From Planctomycetota bacterium (GTDB lineage: Bacteria; Planctomycetota; UBA1135; JACQFD01), in the NCBI GenBank assembly GCA_016792805.1, contig JAEUHX010000020.1:1-34545 (forward strand): a stretch of 34,545 nt of DNA, written 5' to 3'. Within the stretch, counting starts at the first letter, position 1; every line of letters begins with the position of its first letter. The translations under genes were made by a program, and so were the position numbers. The notes beneath the pieces are model-generated. The model had not been told where the DNA came from and ran no database searches. It worked only from the letters and a program-made list of their open reading frames with translations. This document shows positions 25,244 through 32,930 of the stretch, in pieces.

Positions 25244-25491
25244 TCAGAGCGCTCCTTCGTTGCCGGCTATTGGCGTACCGGACAAAGAGCCGCGACACGT
25301 CGGGGCAGACCGGATATCGATAGCAACTGCGCGTCGCCGCGAGAAACGCCGACGGGGGAGCACCGCCGCAAGAGCCGCTCGGGAGCGGAGCCTTGCCGTG
25401 CGCGCGCGGCTCCGAATAGTCGATGTGTGCACGTCGGGCGCCTTCGAGGATGTTTCCCGGCGGGCGTACCTCCGAGCATGTTGGAATCGCC
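25244..25491. other. intergenic, nothing recognised
   Basis: This 248-base gap between the excisionase-like gene and the DUF927-like gene has open frames only as a result of composition. I see no clear promoter, hairpin or RNA gene apart from the ribosome-binding site AAGGAG at about 25252-25257. Confidence 0.4.
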
Positions 25492-25725
25492 CTACGCCGA
25501 AGTGTTGCGTCGATTGAGAAACGCCCAAACGTCGCCGTCGGTCGTGAATCGGCCGGTACCGATGAGATAGGTCTTTAAGCGAACGCCCTCCTCATCTCCG
25601 CGCTTGGCGTAGCGCTCAAGGGTCGTCCGTGAGAGCGAGCGTCCTTCACGACAGGACGGAAGCCGCTGGGCGTAAGAACGAAGAGGCCGGAGAGTCTTGA
25701 AATCTGCGGGATCGAGAGGAGTCAT
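25492..25725 (-). CDS. excisionase / DUF1580-like winged-helix protein
   Basis: This 77-residue protein has the layout of small winged-helix proteins that bind DNA next to recombination sites. LSRTTLERYAKRGDEEGVRLKTYLIGTGRFTTDGDVWAFLNRRN (31-73) places a recognition helix, a wing and a G.RfTT..d...Fl ending, as in DUF1580 and AlpA/Xis-type proteins. It could be the recombination directionality factor of the serine recombinase at 28773, or the regulator of the replication operon downstream. It is the first gene of the minus-strand cluster; a perfect 28-bp palindrome lies about 95 bases upstream of its start. Confidence 0.6.
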   Translation of the reverse strand: MTPLDPADFKTLRPLRSYAQRLPSCREGRSLSRTTLERYAKRGDEEGVRLKTYLIGTGRFTTDGDVWAFLNRRNTSA

Positions 25726-25817
25726 GGTTTGTGTTCGCGCGGCGGGTGGAAGCCATCAGCGCAATACTGAAACGATGAGCTTCTCGATCTCCAGATCGAT
25801 ACCGGACCTCTGGCAAT

Positions 25818-25845
25818 GGGAGGCAATTGCCGGCAATTGCCTCCC
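25818..25845. promoter_or_regulatory. perfect 28-bp palindrome of two tandem GGCAATTGCC sites
   Basis: Two copies of the self-complementary decamer GGCAATTGCC (25822-25831 and 25832-25841) stand in tandem, and the symmetry extends by GGGA and TCCC-type flanks to 28 bases. A further GGCAAT half lies at 25812. It begins at the stop codon of the 25845 gene and precedes the excisionase-like gene. It could serve as a terminator hairpin (no T-tract) or, more likely from the tandem dyads, as an operator. Confidence 0.55.
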
Positions 25846-26960
25846 TATCTCCACGCGTCGGGCCGCATTTTGAATCGCGCATGAAGTTTCGCTGCGATCT
25901 CAACAGGGAGCCTGACGACCACATATCCACGCCCCGAAGTTCTACGCAAGTGACCGCCGCGTTTGCCCGTCGAATAGACTGCCAGGTGCTTGCGCGCAGT
26001 GTCTTGCTTGATCGAAGGGTGCCCTGTCTTGGATAGCGTCAACTCGTACTCGTGGAAGATCTGTGCGTTCGTGAGTGGCCTTCGCCTACGCAAAATGAGA
26101 GTGAAAGCGAACTCCACGTAGGAGTGCATTCGGACAGGATCTCGATTCTCTGGCGTGCCAGGTCGAGGAGGCGCCGAGTCGGGTTGGCTCAGTTGGCGCT
26201 CGGTCCCAGAGCCTCCCGGTGCGGGCTTGCATTCAGCGTCGCGACTCTCCATTGGTAGCTTTCGCGAACTCGCTGTCGGAGCCTGATGCACACTAATAAT
26301 CGGCTCCTCTCCAAATGCTAATGATCGAGCGATGGCATTCCCGAGCGCCTGCCTTTCTTCCTCGGTCATCTCTGCGGGCCGCGGCAGCTCTGGACCTTTC
26401 AGCGAGACGGCATCTGAGTATTCTTGGATGTACCGCTTCCACGCCGAGATCCTCGACTGAATATCCTTCGGCGGTGGCAGTTCCGGTCTGTTGATTGTTA
26501 TGAACGCAATCTGCGCGTTGAGAAGTGTACGATCGATTTTATCGAGTCGGACATACGCCCGCTCAACGAGACACTCGAGAAGCCACCGAGCTTCCGCCAT
26601 GTATCGAGGTGGCTCAAGTGATCGCGTCTCACACTCTTTCATCACAAAAGAGAGCGTGCTCTGGATAGCATCTTCGAGGTACGGCTCAAGAAATCCCGAC
26701 CAAAAGCTGTTCCGCTTCGACCCCGCGTAGGCGATTCCCTCAGTGTGGATCAATCGGCCATCAAAGAGCGGGATCGGCCGCTTGTCGGTTCCGTAGAACG
26801 CGAGCCTATTGAGCCGATCCGCAATGACCGCCTCCTTCTCATCAATGAACTTCTGCGTGATCGGCTTTAACTTGGTGTGCAGCCCTGGTGGCGGAATGTG
26901 GACGAAGTTGCATGGGATTCGGCGTGTCATAACAGAACTCGGGAGCTGATGGCTCCCCAT
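25845..26960 (-). CDS. hypothetical protein with HTH-like C-terminus
   Basis: The protein is about 371 residues from ATG 26960; a GTG at 26969 and an ATG at 26930 are alternatives. Three parts can be seen: an N-terminal block (about 1-165) with LKPITQKFIDEKEAVIADRLN and aromatic segments, a Pro/Ser/Glu-rich linker (about 205-260), and a C-terminal block with LTNAQIFHEYELTLSKTGHPSIKQDTARKHLAVYS, which looks like a winged helix, followed by a beta strand pair. No catalytic motif is recognised. The composition is lower in GC than the replication and integration genes on either side, and no CACAAATC motif lies inside, so it is probably cargo of different origin. Convergent to nothing; it ends at the 28-bp palindrome. 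Confidence 0.55.
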   Translation of the reverse strand: MGSHQLPSSVMTRRIPCNFVHIPPPGLHTKLKPITQKFIDEKEAVIADRLNRLAFYGTDKRPIPLFDGRLIHTEGIAYAGSKRNSFWSGFLEPYLEDAIQSTLSFVMKECETRSLEPPRYMAEARWLLECLVERAYVRLDKIDRTLLNAQIAFITINRPELPPPKDIQSRISAWKRYIQEYSDAVSLKGPELPRPAEMTEEERQALGNAIARSLAFGEEPIISVHQAPTASSRKLPMESRDAECKPAPGGSGTERQLSQPDSAPPRPGTPENRDPVRMHSYVEFAFTLILRRRRPLTNAQIFHEYELTLSKTGHPSIKQDTARKHLAVYSTGKRGGHLRRTSGRGYVVVRLPVEIAAKLHARFKMRPDAWR

Positions 26961-27065
26961 CAATTTCACACTTCTTCAGTATTGTGGTGTTCGAATTGAG
27001 CCACTTGCGAGCACATTGTAAGGAACATCGAGGCACGGTTCGCGCTCGTCGAGTCTCTACGCGCG

Positions 27066-27407
27066 TCACGAGACGGAGGCGGGCCTCGGACCGAACGCGA
27101 TGATCGCAGTGCCGAGCACCGTCAATCCAGCACCGATGAGGTCCCATCGATCGGGTCGAAACCCTTCTACCCGCCACATCCAGAGGACCGCGACGGCGAC
27201 GTAGACACCTCCATAGGCCGCGTAGGTCCGACCGGCGCCGAGAGACGGATGTAGGCTCAGGAGCCATACAAATGCTGCGATGCTTAGGGCGCCGGGAACG
27301 AGGAGCCACGGGCTCGCGTTTCGGCGAAGCCAGAGATATGGCAGGTAGCAGCCAACCAGTTCTGCGCCGGCAGTGAGCACGAAAAGGGCGAGCGTCTTGC
27401 CGATCAT
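27066..27407 (-). CDS. YnfA/UPF0060 family membrane protein
   Basis: This 113-residue protein (start at ATG 27407; an alternative ATG at 27428) has four membrane spans and the characteristic family features: an early [14 protein letters not shown], then [23 protein letters not shown], and a C-terminal [24 protein letters not shown]. Length and layout agree with UPF0060 (about 108-112). Members are four-span proteins related to the small multidrug resistance/EamA fold; function in most bacteria is not settled. It stands alone between an unknown gene and the integration module and is best explained as cargo. Confidence 0.85.
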   Translation of the reverse strand: MIGKTLALFVLTAGAELVGCYLPYLWLRRNASPWLLVPGALSIAAFVWLLSLHPSLGAGRTYAAYGGVYVAVAVLWMWRVEGFRPDRWDLIGAGLTVLGTAIIAFGPRPASVS

Positions 27408-27677
27408 CGGGGGATCTTCGGGCGCCATAGGGCCAGACGCCATGGATAGAAGCTGTGGCGCGCGTACAGGGCTAAGGTGGTTTGACACGGAGGCGTCGCG
27501 CGAGTGCAGTCTTCGTGCCTGCGAGTCGGATCGATTCCGCCACCGACCCCCGATCGGTCGGGCTCTCCTCGGAGGCGCCTGGGTTGACGGACTGGATCTC
27601 CGCGAGACGCGATGGCTCATGTTCGGTGCTCGCGGTCGTCGCGGGCGCCGGCCCCGGGCGACGGGGCGAGAAGACCG

Positions 27678-27962
27678 ATGACCGTCCGAGACCTAGGCCG
27701 CCCGCGGGCGCAGAGCGCGATCGACGTGGTTCGTCGCTTTCGCGCCGTCCGCTGCGGCACCTCGTTTGTTGCGATGGACCGCGCCGTGGAGGCGATGACC
27801 TTCACGCGCACGGCGGTGGGCACGGTGTACGCGCACGCCGTCGAAGATCGATTCGCGCCCCTTGCCGACCTCATTAATCGCGCCGACGTCCCCTTCGACG
27901 CGATCGTGGCCGCCGGGGACGCGCCGCCTGCGCCGGAAGGCGACTACGAGGTGCGGCGATGA
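27678..27962 (+). CDS. hypothetical protein, first gene of the integration operon
   Basis: This 94-residue protein starts at ATG 27678. It is soluble, with a helix [15 protein letters not shown] and a C-terminal acidic end ([15 protein letters not shown]). No family is recognised. The stop overlaps the next start (ATGA at 27959), so it belongs to the coupled five-gene set that ends with the recombinase and its HTH partner. The frame opens upstream at 27612, but that part looks like non-coding sequence. Confidence 0.55.
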   Translation: MTVRDLGRPRAQSAIDVVRRFRAVRCGTSFVAMDRAVEAMTFTRTAVGTVYAHAVEDRFAPLADLINRADVPFDAIVAAGDAPPAPEGDYEVRR

Positions 27963-28228
27963 GTGCGGATCGCAAGTGTGAGGAGTCGCCGGCGGATCGG
28001 CTTGAAGACCTCGCGGTGGAATTCGCGGAAACGCTCGGCCGGGCGAAGGCGATCGTCGAGCGCGAGCTGACGGGCTCGGTGCGCGAGCGCGCGCGCCGTG
28101 GCTGGATTGCACAAATCGAGATGGCGCTCTCGCACGACCACACCTGGCTTGGCCGCGCGTCCACGCCGCTCACAGAAACGATCGACGAGCTTCGCGCTTC
28201 TGTGGACTCGCAGGAGGACTCGCGATGA
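27959..28228 (+). CDS. small helical hypothetical protein
   Basis: This 89-residue protein is mostly helical and acidic (ADRLEDLAVEFAETLGRAKAIVERELTG, SVRERARRGWIAQIEMAL, IDELRASVDSQEDSR). No known domain is seen; the helices suggest a DNA-binding or dimerising accessory protein. It overlaps both neighbours by four bases (ATGA), so all three are made together. A CACAAATC motif lies inside at 28110 within codons for Ala-Gln-Ile. Confidence 0.6.
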   Translation: MSADRKCEESPADRLEDLAVEFAETLGRAKAIVERELTGSVRERARRGWIAQIEMALSHDHTWLGRASTPLTETIDELRASVDSQEDSR

Positions 28229-28776
28229 CCGCCTCCAAAGCGCTCCAGGCCGCGCTCGCCGCCGCGCCGGCTCCGCCCACCGATCTCGTCGCGGAGATCG
28301 ACGCCCTTCGACGGGCGAGCGTTCCCGAACTCGCAGCGCGCTACGAATCCGTCCTCGGAAGGCCGCCGCGGATCCGCCATCGCCAGTTTCTGTGGAAGCG
28401 GATCGCGTGGAAGCTCCAAGAGCAGCGATGCGGAGGGCTCTCGAGCGTCGCCAAGGCGCGGCTCGAGGAGCTGATCGCGCAGCTCGACCTCCCCTGGAAC
28501 CGCCCGGGCTTCTCGGGTGGCGCCATCCACAAAAGCGATCCCGAGCGCGCGCACAAATCGCCCGCACCGGGGACCGTCTACGAGCGCACCTGGCACGGCG
28601 AGCACTTCCGCGTCGTCGCCGTCGATGGTGGCTTTGAATTCCGCGGCGCCGTCTACAAATCGCTCAGCGCCGTCGCCAATGCCGCCACCGGCACGCACTG
28701 GAACGGGAAGCTTTTCTTCGGGCTCGTGGAGCGTCCATCCCGCGCCAGGGGCCGCGCCCCGCGGAGGGCGTCGTGA
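28225..28776 (+). CDS. DUF2924 domain protein
   Basis: This 183-residue protein matches DUF2924, which nearly always precedes a serine recombinase. LAARYESVLGRPPRIRHRQFLWKRIAWKLQEQRCGGLS (37-73) is the helical part. PGTVYERTWHGEHFRVVAVDGGFEFRGAVYKSLSAVANAATGTHWNGKLFFGL (116-167) is the beta-rich C-terminal part. Its role in recombination is unknown; it is assumed to assist the recombinase. It overlaps the upstream gene by ATGA and the recombinase GTG by four bases. Confidence 0.85.
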   Translation: MTASKALQAALAAAPAPPTDLVAEIDALRRASVPELAARYESVLGRPPRIRHRQFLWKRIAWKLQEQRCGGLSSVAKARLEELIAQLDLPWNRPGFSGGAIHKSDPERAHKSPAPGTVYERTWHGEHFRVVAVDGGFEFRGAVYKSLSAVANAATGTHWNGKLFFGLVERPSRARGRAPRRAS

Positions 28777-30017
28777 TCGCACATTCCGCAGCTCGCCGGC
28801 GCACGCACCGATCGATCAGCACCGCGGCGGCGATCCCGCCGCGTCGCGTCGCGATCTACACTAGAAAGAGCACCGATGAAGGGCTCGACTCGGCCTTCTC
28901 CTCGCTCGATGCGCAGCGCCAGGCCGTGGAGGCCTACATCGAGTCGCAGCGCGGCGAGGGCTGGCTCGCGCTCCCCGGGCGCTTTGACGACGGAGGCTAC
29001 AGCGGCGCCACCACCGAGCGCCCCGCCTTCAAGCGGCTCGTGGCCGAGATCACGGCGGGAAATGTGGACATCGTCGCCGTGTACAAAATCGACCGCCTGA
29101 GCCGCTCGCTCGCCGACTTCACGCGCCTGATGGCGCTGTTTGCCGAGCACGGGGTCGCTTTTGTGAGTGTCACACAGCAGTTTTCGACCACGACCGCCGT
29201 CGGCCGCATGACGCTCAATCTGCTCGCGACCTTCGCCGAGTTCGAGCGGGAGACGATCGTCGAGCGCACCCGCGATAAGGTGCGCGCCGCGCGCTGCCGG
29301 GGCATGTGGACCGGCGGCCACACGCCGCTCGGCTACGACCTCGTGGACGGTGCGCTCGTCGTGAATGCACAAGAAGCGGAGCGCGCCCGGGCGATCTTTG
29401 CGCTCTACCTCGAGACGGGCACGCTGAGCGGGACCTGCGCCGCGCTGCGCCAACGCGGCTGGGAGGCCAAGCGCTGGATCAACCGCGAAGGGAAGGAAAC
29501 CGGCGGCGGGCACTTCGATATCCCCCAGCTCCGCCGACTGCTCACAAATCCGGTCTACCGCGGGCTGATCTCGAGCGTCGGAGCGCTGCACCGCGGCCAG
29601 CACGAGGCGATCCTCGGCGAGCCCCTCTGGGCGCGGGTCCAGGCGCGCCTCACACAGAACGCCGGCCACCGCCAGCGCGCGACGCACGAGCCCTGGAATG
29701 CGCCGCTCACGGGCCTGCTGCGCTGCCGGCGGTGCGACCGCGCGATGAGCCACACCTATGCGCGACGACACGGCAAGGCCTACCGCTACTACGCCTGCCA
29801 ATCAGCGCTGAAAGGCGGCGCGCACGCATGCCCCGCCGCGCGCGTGCCGGCCTCGGGAATCGAGGAGCTGGTGATCGCGAAGGTCCAGAAAGCACGCCCC
29901 GGAGCCGCCGCCGAACCCGCCGCGCTCCGACAGGCCGTTGCCTCGGTGCACTACGACGCGGAGGCTGGCGAGATTACAATTCGATATTGCGACAATACGG
30001 AGGGCGCGCCGAAATGA
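28773..30017 (+). CDS. large serine recombinase (integrase), short form
   Basis: This 414-residue protein, starting with GTG inside the previous stop, is a resolvase/invertase-family recombinase. The catalytic Ser33 is in IYTRKSTDEG, and the active-site Arg108 in YKIDRLSRS. LATFAEFERETIVERT (151-166) is the long E-helix. The recombinase domain includes GHTPLGYDLV and LLTNPVYRGLI (256-266), and the zinc ribbon is CRRC (318-321) with C342 and C353. The usual C-terminal coiled coil is missing: after the zinc ribbon the text runs ELVIAKVQKARPGAAAEPAALRQAVASVHYD to the final strand (EITIRY), so this is an internally shortened form. Coiled coils control direction of integration and excision, so behaviour may differ from canonical integrases. 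It likely mobilises the element. Confidence 0.9.
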   Translation: MIAHSAARRRTHRSISTAAAIPPRRVAIYTRKSTDEGLDSAFSSLDAQRQAVEAYIESQRGEGWLALPGRFDDGGYSGATTERPAFKRLVAEITAGNVDIVAVYKIDRLSRSLADFTRLMALFAEHGVAFVSVTQQFSTTTAVGRMTLNLLATFAEFERETIVERTRDKVRAARCRGMWTGGHTPLGYDLVDGALVVNAQEAERARAIFALYLETGTLSGTCAALRQRGWEAKRWINREGKETGGGHFDIPQLRRLLTNPVYRGLISSVGALHRGQHEAILGEPLWARVQARLTQNAGHRQRATHEPWNAPLTGLLRCRRCDRAMSHTYARRHGKAYRYYACQSALKGGAHACPAARVPASGIEELVIAKVQKARPGAAAEPAALRQAVASVHYDAEAGEITIRYCDNTEGAPK

Positions 30018-30271
30018 AGTCTTCCAAACACAAGGTCCAATTCCGAGCCTCGAAGAAGCGCGCCCCTGGCCGCGTCGCCGTGGACCGCCTCGCGCAGCAG
30101 ATCGCGCTCGCCTACGCTATCGAGCGGGCAATCGACGCCGGAGTGCTGCGCGACTACGCGCACGCCGCGCAAGCGCTCGGGGTCTCGAGGGCGAGGATCG
30201 CGCAGCTCCTTCGAGTCATCGAAGCCCCCGCCGCCGTGATCGACCGAGCGATCTGTAAACATGGAAGATAG
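30014..30271 (+). CDS. small HTH protein downstream of the recombinase
   Basis: This 85-residue protein begins in ATGA overlap with the recombinase stop. After a basic N-terminus (MKSSKHKVQFRASKKR), two helices and an HTH (YAHAAQALGVSRARIAQLLRVIEAPAAV) follow. Such small HTH proteins regularly accompany DUF2924-recombinase pairs and may regulate or assist them. It is the last gene of the five-gene coupled set. Confidence 0.75.
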   Translation: MKSSKHKVQFRASKKRAPGRVAVDRLAQQIALAYAIERAIDAGVLRDYAHAAQALGVSRARIAQLLRVIEAPAAVIDRAICKHGR

Positions 30272-31498
30272 CTCGACGGGCTACCTTGCGTCGGTACGCA
30301 GGCCGCTCCTCACAATCGCACCAACGAGGAGGATTGTTCCAATTCTTACCCGTATCGAAAGCCTTCTGTGGCATCCTCGAACTCGGCCGCATCCCAGGGA
30401 CAGGGTGCTGTACGTCACGGGCAGCGGGCGGATTGCCTACAGGTCGAGGCGTCGTCGAAGAGTGATCTTCACTGATCGCTTGGCAACGCGAGATCCTTCG
30501 GATCTTCATCTGCGTAGATGCACTCAGACGACCCGCCCCCATGGCGATCGGGATCGCTGCGCGTCGCGAGTTCCCCCGCACTTCTACGCAAGTTCTCCGA
30601 TGCGAGCGCGGTGGAGGCCCGGATGCTGGCCAATGATCGGTCACCCGGGGCAGCGCCCCCTACCGGCCCCGGCATCGCGCTCCCCGAAGGTACTCCGGGG
30701 CTGCAACGCTACTTCTCCGCCAGCTCGTCGCCCCACGGTTGACGGCGAAGAGAGCCGAAATCGCCCCCTGCTCTCGGATCGCCCAGGCGTGCTCTCCACG
30801 AAGCTCGGCGCCTCCGACGCGGTATCTCGCGCACGTGTCGGAGCTTATGTCGTCGTCCACAAATGAGCGCGGCGAGAGAACATCGGGAAGAGCCACCTAC
30901 TACTTGCCGAGGCAACGGCGAGTCTGCGGGGAGTCTCCACACGCATGCCACACCGACGTAACTATTTTTGGGGTAGGCACTTACGAGGACTATTCCGCGT
31001 CCACAATAGCGCGTTCGGCGCCCCGGGTGCAAATCCTCCAAAAAGGTGCAAACTCCGGTTAACAGAATCTGTTAACCCGACTTCGCGGCCTGCTCGGAAC
31101 GCCGCGTGAACGGCCGCGGTCTAGGACGGGCCCCCTAACCGCGCAGAACCCAGCCCGCGTCGCCCACGCGCGAACGTGGCGCAACCAGCGGGCGCAGAAC
31201 CCGGGCGTGGGTCCGCTCCCGCTGGCATGCCGCCACCCAGCGCGAGTCGCGGAGCCGTCTCCCGCGCCGGCTGAGATCCTGCGAAGGCCTTTGGACGGGC
31301 CGCAAGCGCGCGTGTGCGTGCGGGCACGAACGCAATCTCATGGGCCAGATGCTGATGGCGCAACGGAGCTGACCGGCTTCTGTCGCAGAGGGCGAGCGTG
31401 GGGCGCGTGAGAAGAAGGCAACGAGCGCTCGGCAGCACGGCTGCGTAGTTTCATCGATTCACGCACACGAAAAATGCGGGGATGGCGCAACGCGTACT
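30272..31498. other. gene-poor stretch at the end of the mobile element
   Basis: No frame here has coding character on either strand. GCGCAGAACCC is repeated at about 31140 and 31191, and GGTGCAAA at about 31026 and 31045. The stretch may hold the attachment site, but I cannot define an att core because the partner site is not known. Confidence 0.5.
31057..31077. promoter_or_regulatory. perfect 21-bp palindrome, operator-like
   Basis: GGTTAACAGA and TCTGTTAACC form complete 10-base arms around one A. Two GGTGCAAA direct repeats lie just upstream (31026, 31045). It has no T-tract, so an operator or recombination site is more likely than a terminator. Confidence 0.6.
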
Positions 31499-31732
31499 TC
31501 ACAGAAATGGTGTTGCACGGTCTGAATTGAGGCGAAGCTGAATGGCATCCTCGTAGGCTTGGGCTGCACACTTATTTGTTGCGTTGTGCAGGCATTTGCT
31601 CTTCAGCGAGTGCGCACCTAACTCTAACATCGGTAATGGCATCGAGAGGTGAGGCGAGCTAACGCCGTACGTATTGGAGCACGCATGAAAGTCCATCAAA
31701 TGACTAAGCTCGTGGGAATAGACGCACGCCAT
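31499..31732 (-). CDS. HExxH metalloprotease-like fragment, possible orphan toxin tip
   Basis: This 77-residue frame starts at an ATG at 31732 with YSHELSHLMDFHAC: HELSH is a zincin HExxH motif, followed by clustered Cys and a helix NKCAAQAYEDAIQLRLNS. The HExxH-C...C..A..AY layout is like the tips of Rhs/polymorphic metallopeptidase toxins. An in-frame stop lies about 30 bases upstream, so it is either a short protein or a displaced C-terminal toxin end without its carrier. It is on the same strand as, and downstream of, the Rhs gene. Confidence 0.4.
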   Translation of the reverse strand: MACVYSHELSHLMDFHACSNTYGVSSPHLSMPLPMLELGAHSLKSKCLHNATNKCAAQAYEDAIQLRLNSDRATPFL

Positions 31733-31793
31733 GATTGCATCGATCGCAGGCGATCAGCAAGCATCCGCTTAATAACAACTTATTGTGGAAGAA

Positions 31794-32771
31794 CTACCTG
31801 CGCACCACAACAGTGACGAACCCCGCACTACCCATTATCCTGCTTGGACTAACTTCAAGTACCAACAGCCCATTGGGATCAACGACGTCGACCAGGTACT
31901 CATGCCTAGGGCTAACGGCCAGAAACTCGAACGTCCCATCTGACCGAGTCAAAGCAGTTCCTCCACTCAAAAGAGTTACCTCCAGATTAGGGCAAGGCTT
32001 CCCGGCGATATCGACAGCCTGTCCGCGAAGCGCAACTCCGGCTACAACGACGAGCTCAATACTGAGGACACGTAGCTCTTCCGAGACATTTACACATGTA
32101 ACCGGATCCGCGAACATGTGACTCGGCAAGTGGGAACTATTTCCCTCCAGAATGAGAACCGACTTTCCAACTGGGATTCCGTCGAGCGAAAAACTCCCAT
32201 CCATCGATACTACAACTCTCGTAGCTGCTGTCCCTTCAATCATCTTCAACGGAGGCTCACTCAGGTCAACATATTGCACCGGGCTTTGAACGATAAAGCT
32301 TGCGAATGAGACCGGCCGGCCAGACTCATCTACAACTCGTCCTCGAATCATGGCTCCCATCTTTAGCGAAACGCGCTGCCAAGACTGGGGTGGCCGCTCA
32401 CCACTGTAATACCCATAAAAAGAAGCACGCCCAGACGCCGTTACCTTTAGAAGTGCCTTCGATCCAACTCTTAGTTGACTCAGGTCGAACGTGTTCTCCT
32501 CTGCTCGCGGAAGCGCAGAGCCGACTAATGCATCCGCTGAGAGAGGCGGGCTCACGCCCTCTAGGAGAGTGGCCATCGTCCCCTTAAGTTCTCCGATTGG
32601 ACTCGCCTCAACGGAGAGCATCACTTTTCTCATGACTTTCGCGCTATTGTCGGCCTTGCATCCATGCGCGCAGTTCAAAGCCACCCACGCTCCGCAGAAA
32701 GGCCCGGCCATGAGGATCGCATAGAGCGCATAAGACCATGTATTGGAAAATTTGCGTTTTGATCGAATCAT
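31794..32771 (-). CDS. membrane-anchored carboxypeptidase-regulatory-like protein
   Basis: From ATG 32771 this protein has 325 residues; a start at 32906 is possible in the same frame. The N-terminus is a basic stretch (MIRSKRKFSNT) followed by a membrane span (about 14-35). Two beta-sandwich repeats of the CarboxypepD_reg-like type follow, each opening with a RG..vD..G+P pattern: IRGRVVDESGRPVSFASF with DGSFSLDGIPVG, and LRGQAVDIAGKPCPNLEVTL with RSDGTFEFLAVSP. It is likely exposed on the outer side of the membrane. It lies just behind the Rhs gene, where an immunity gene usually lies, but the domain type is not a usual immunity protein. Exact role unknown. Confidence 0.65.
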   Translation of the reverse strand: MIRSKRKFSNTWSYALYAILMAGPFCGAWVALNCAHGCKADNSAKVMRKVMLSVEASPIGELKGTMATLLEGVSPPLSADALVGSALPRAEENTFDLSQLRVGSKALLKVTASGRASFYGYYSGERPPQSWQRVSLKMGAMIRGRVVDESGRPVSFASFIVQSPVQYVDLSEPPLKMIEGTAATRVVVSMDGSFSLDGIPVGKSVLILEGNSSHLPSHMFADPVTCVNVSEELRVLSIELVVVAGVALRGQAVDIAGKPCPNLEVTLLSGGTALTRSDGTFEFLAVSPRHEYLVDVVDPNGLLVLEVSPSRIMGSAGFVTVVVRR

Positions 32772-32930
32772 TTGTGCGCAGACTCTACGGATTCTTCTTG
32801 CGAGCATCATGCCAAGCACTGCCACAACTCGAAAACTCCGCCGTGGCAGTTTTCCATGGACTTGATCTCCCAGTGAGTCCCGTATCCTCGGACGTAGGCA
32901 TGCCATGTTCTCGGGCTGCCCAGTCCAAGA

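Noticed and set aside
30272..31498. tRNA gene or att core near the recombinase
   Set aside because: I found no cloverleaf and no pair of identical att-like repeats. Large serine integrases rarely use tRNA genes.
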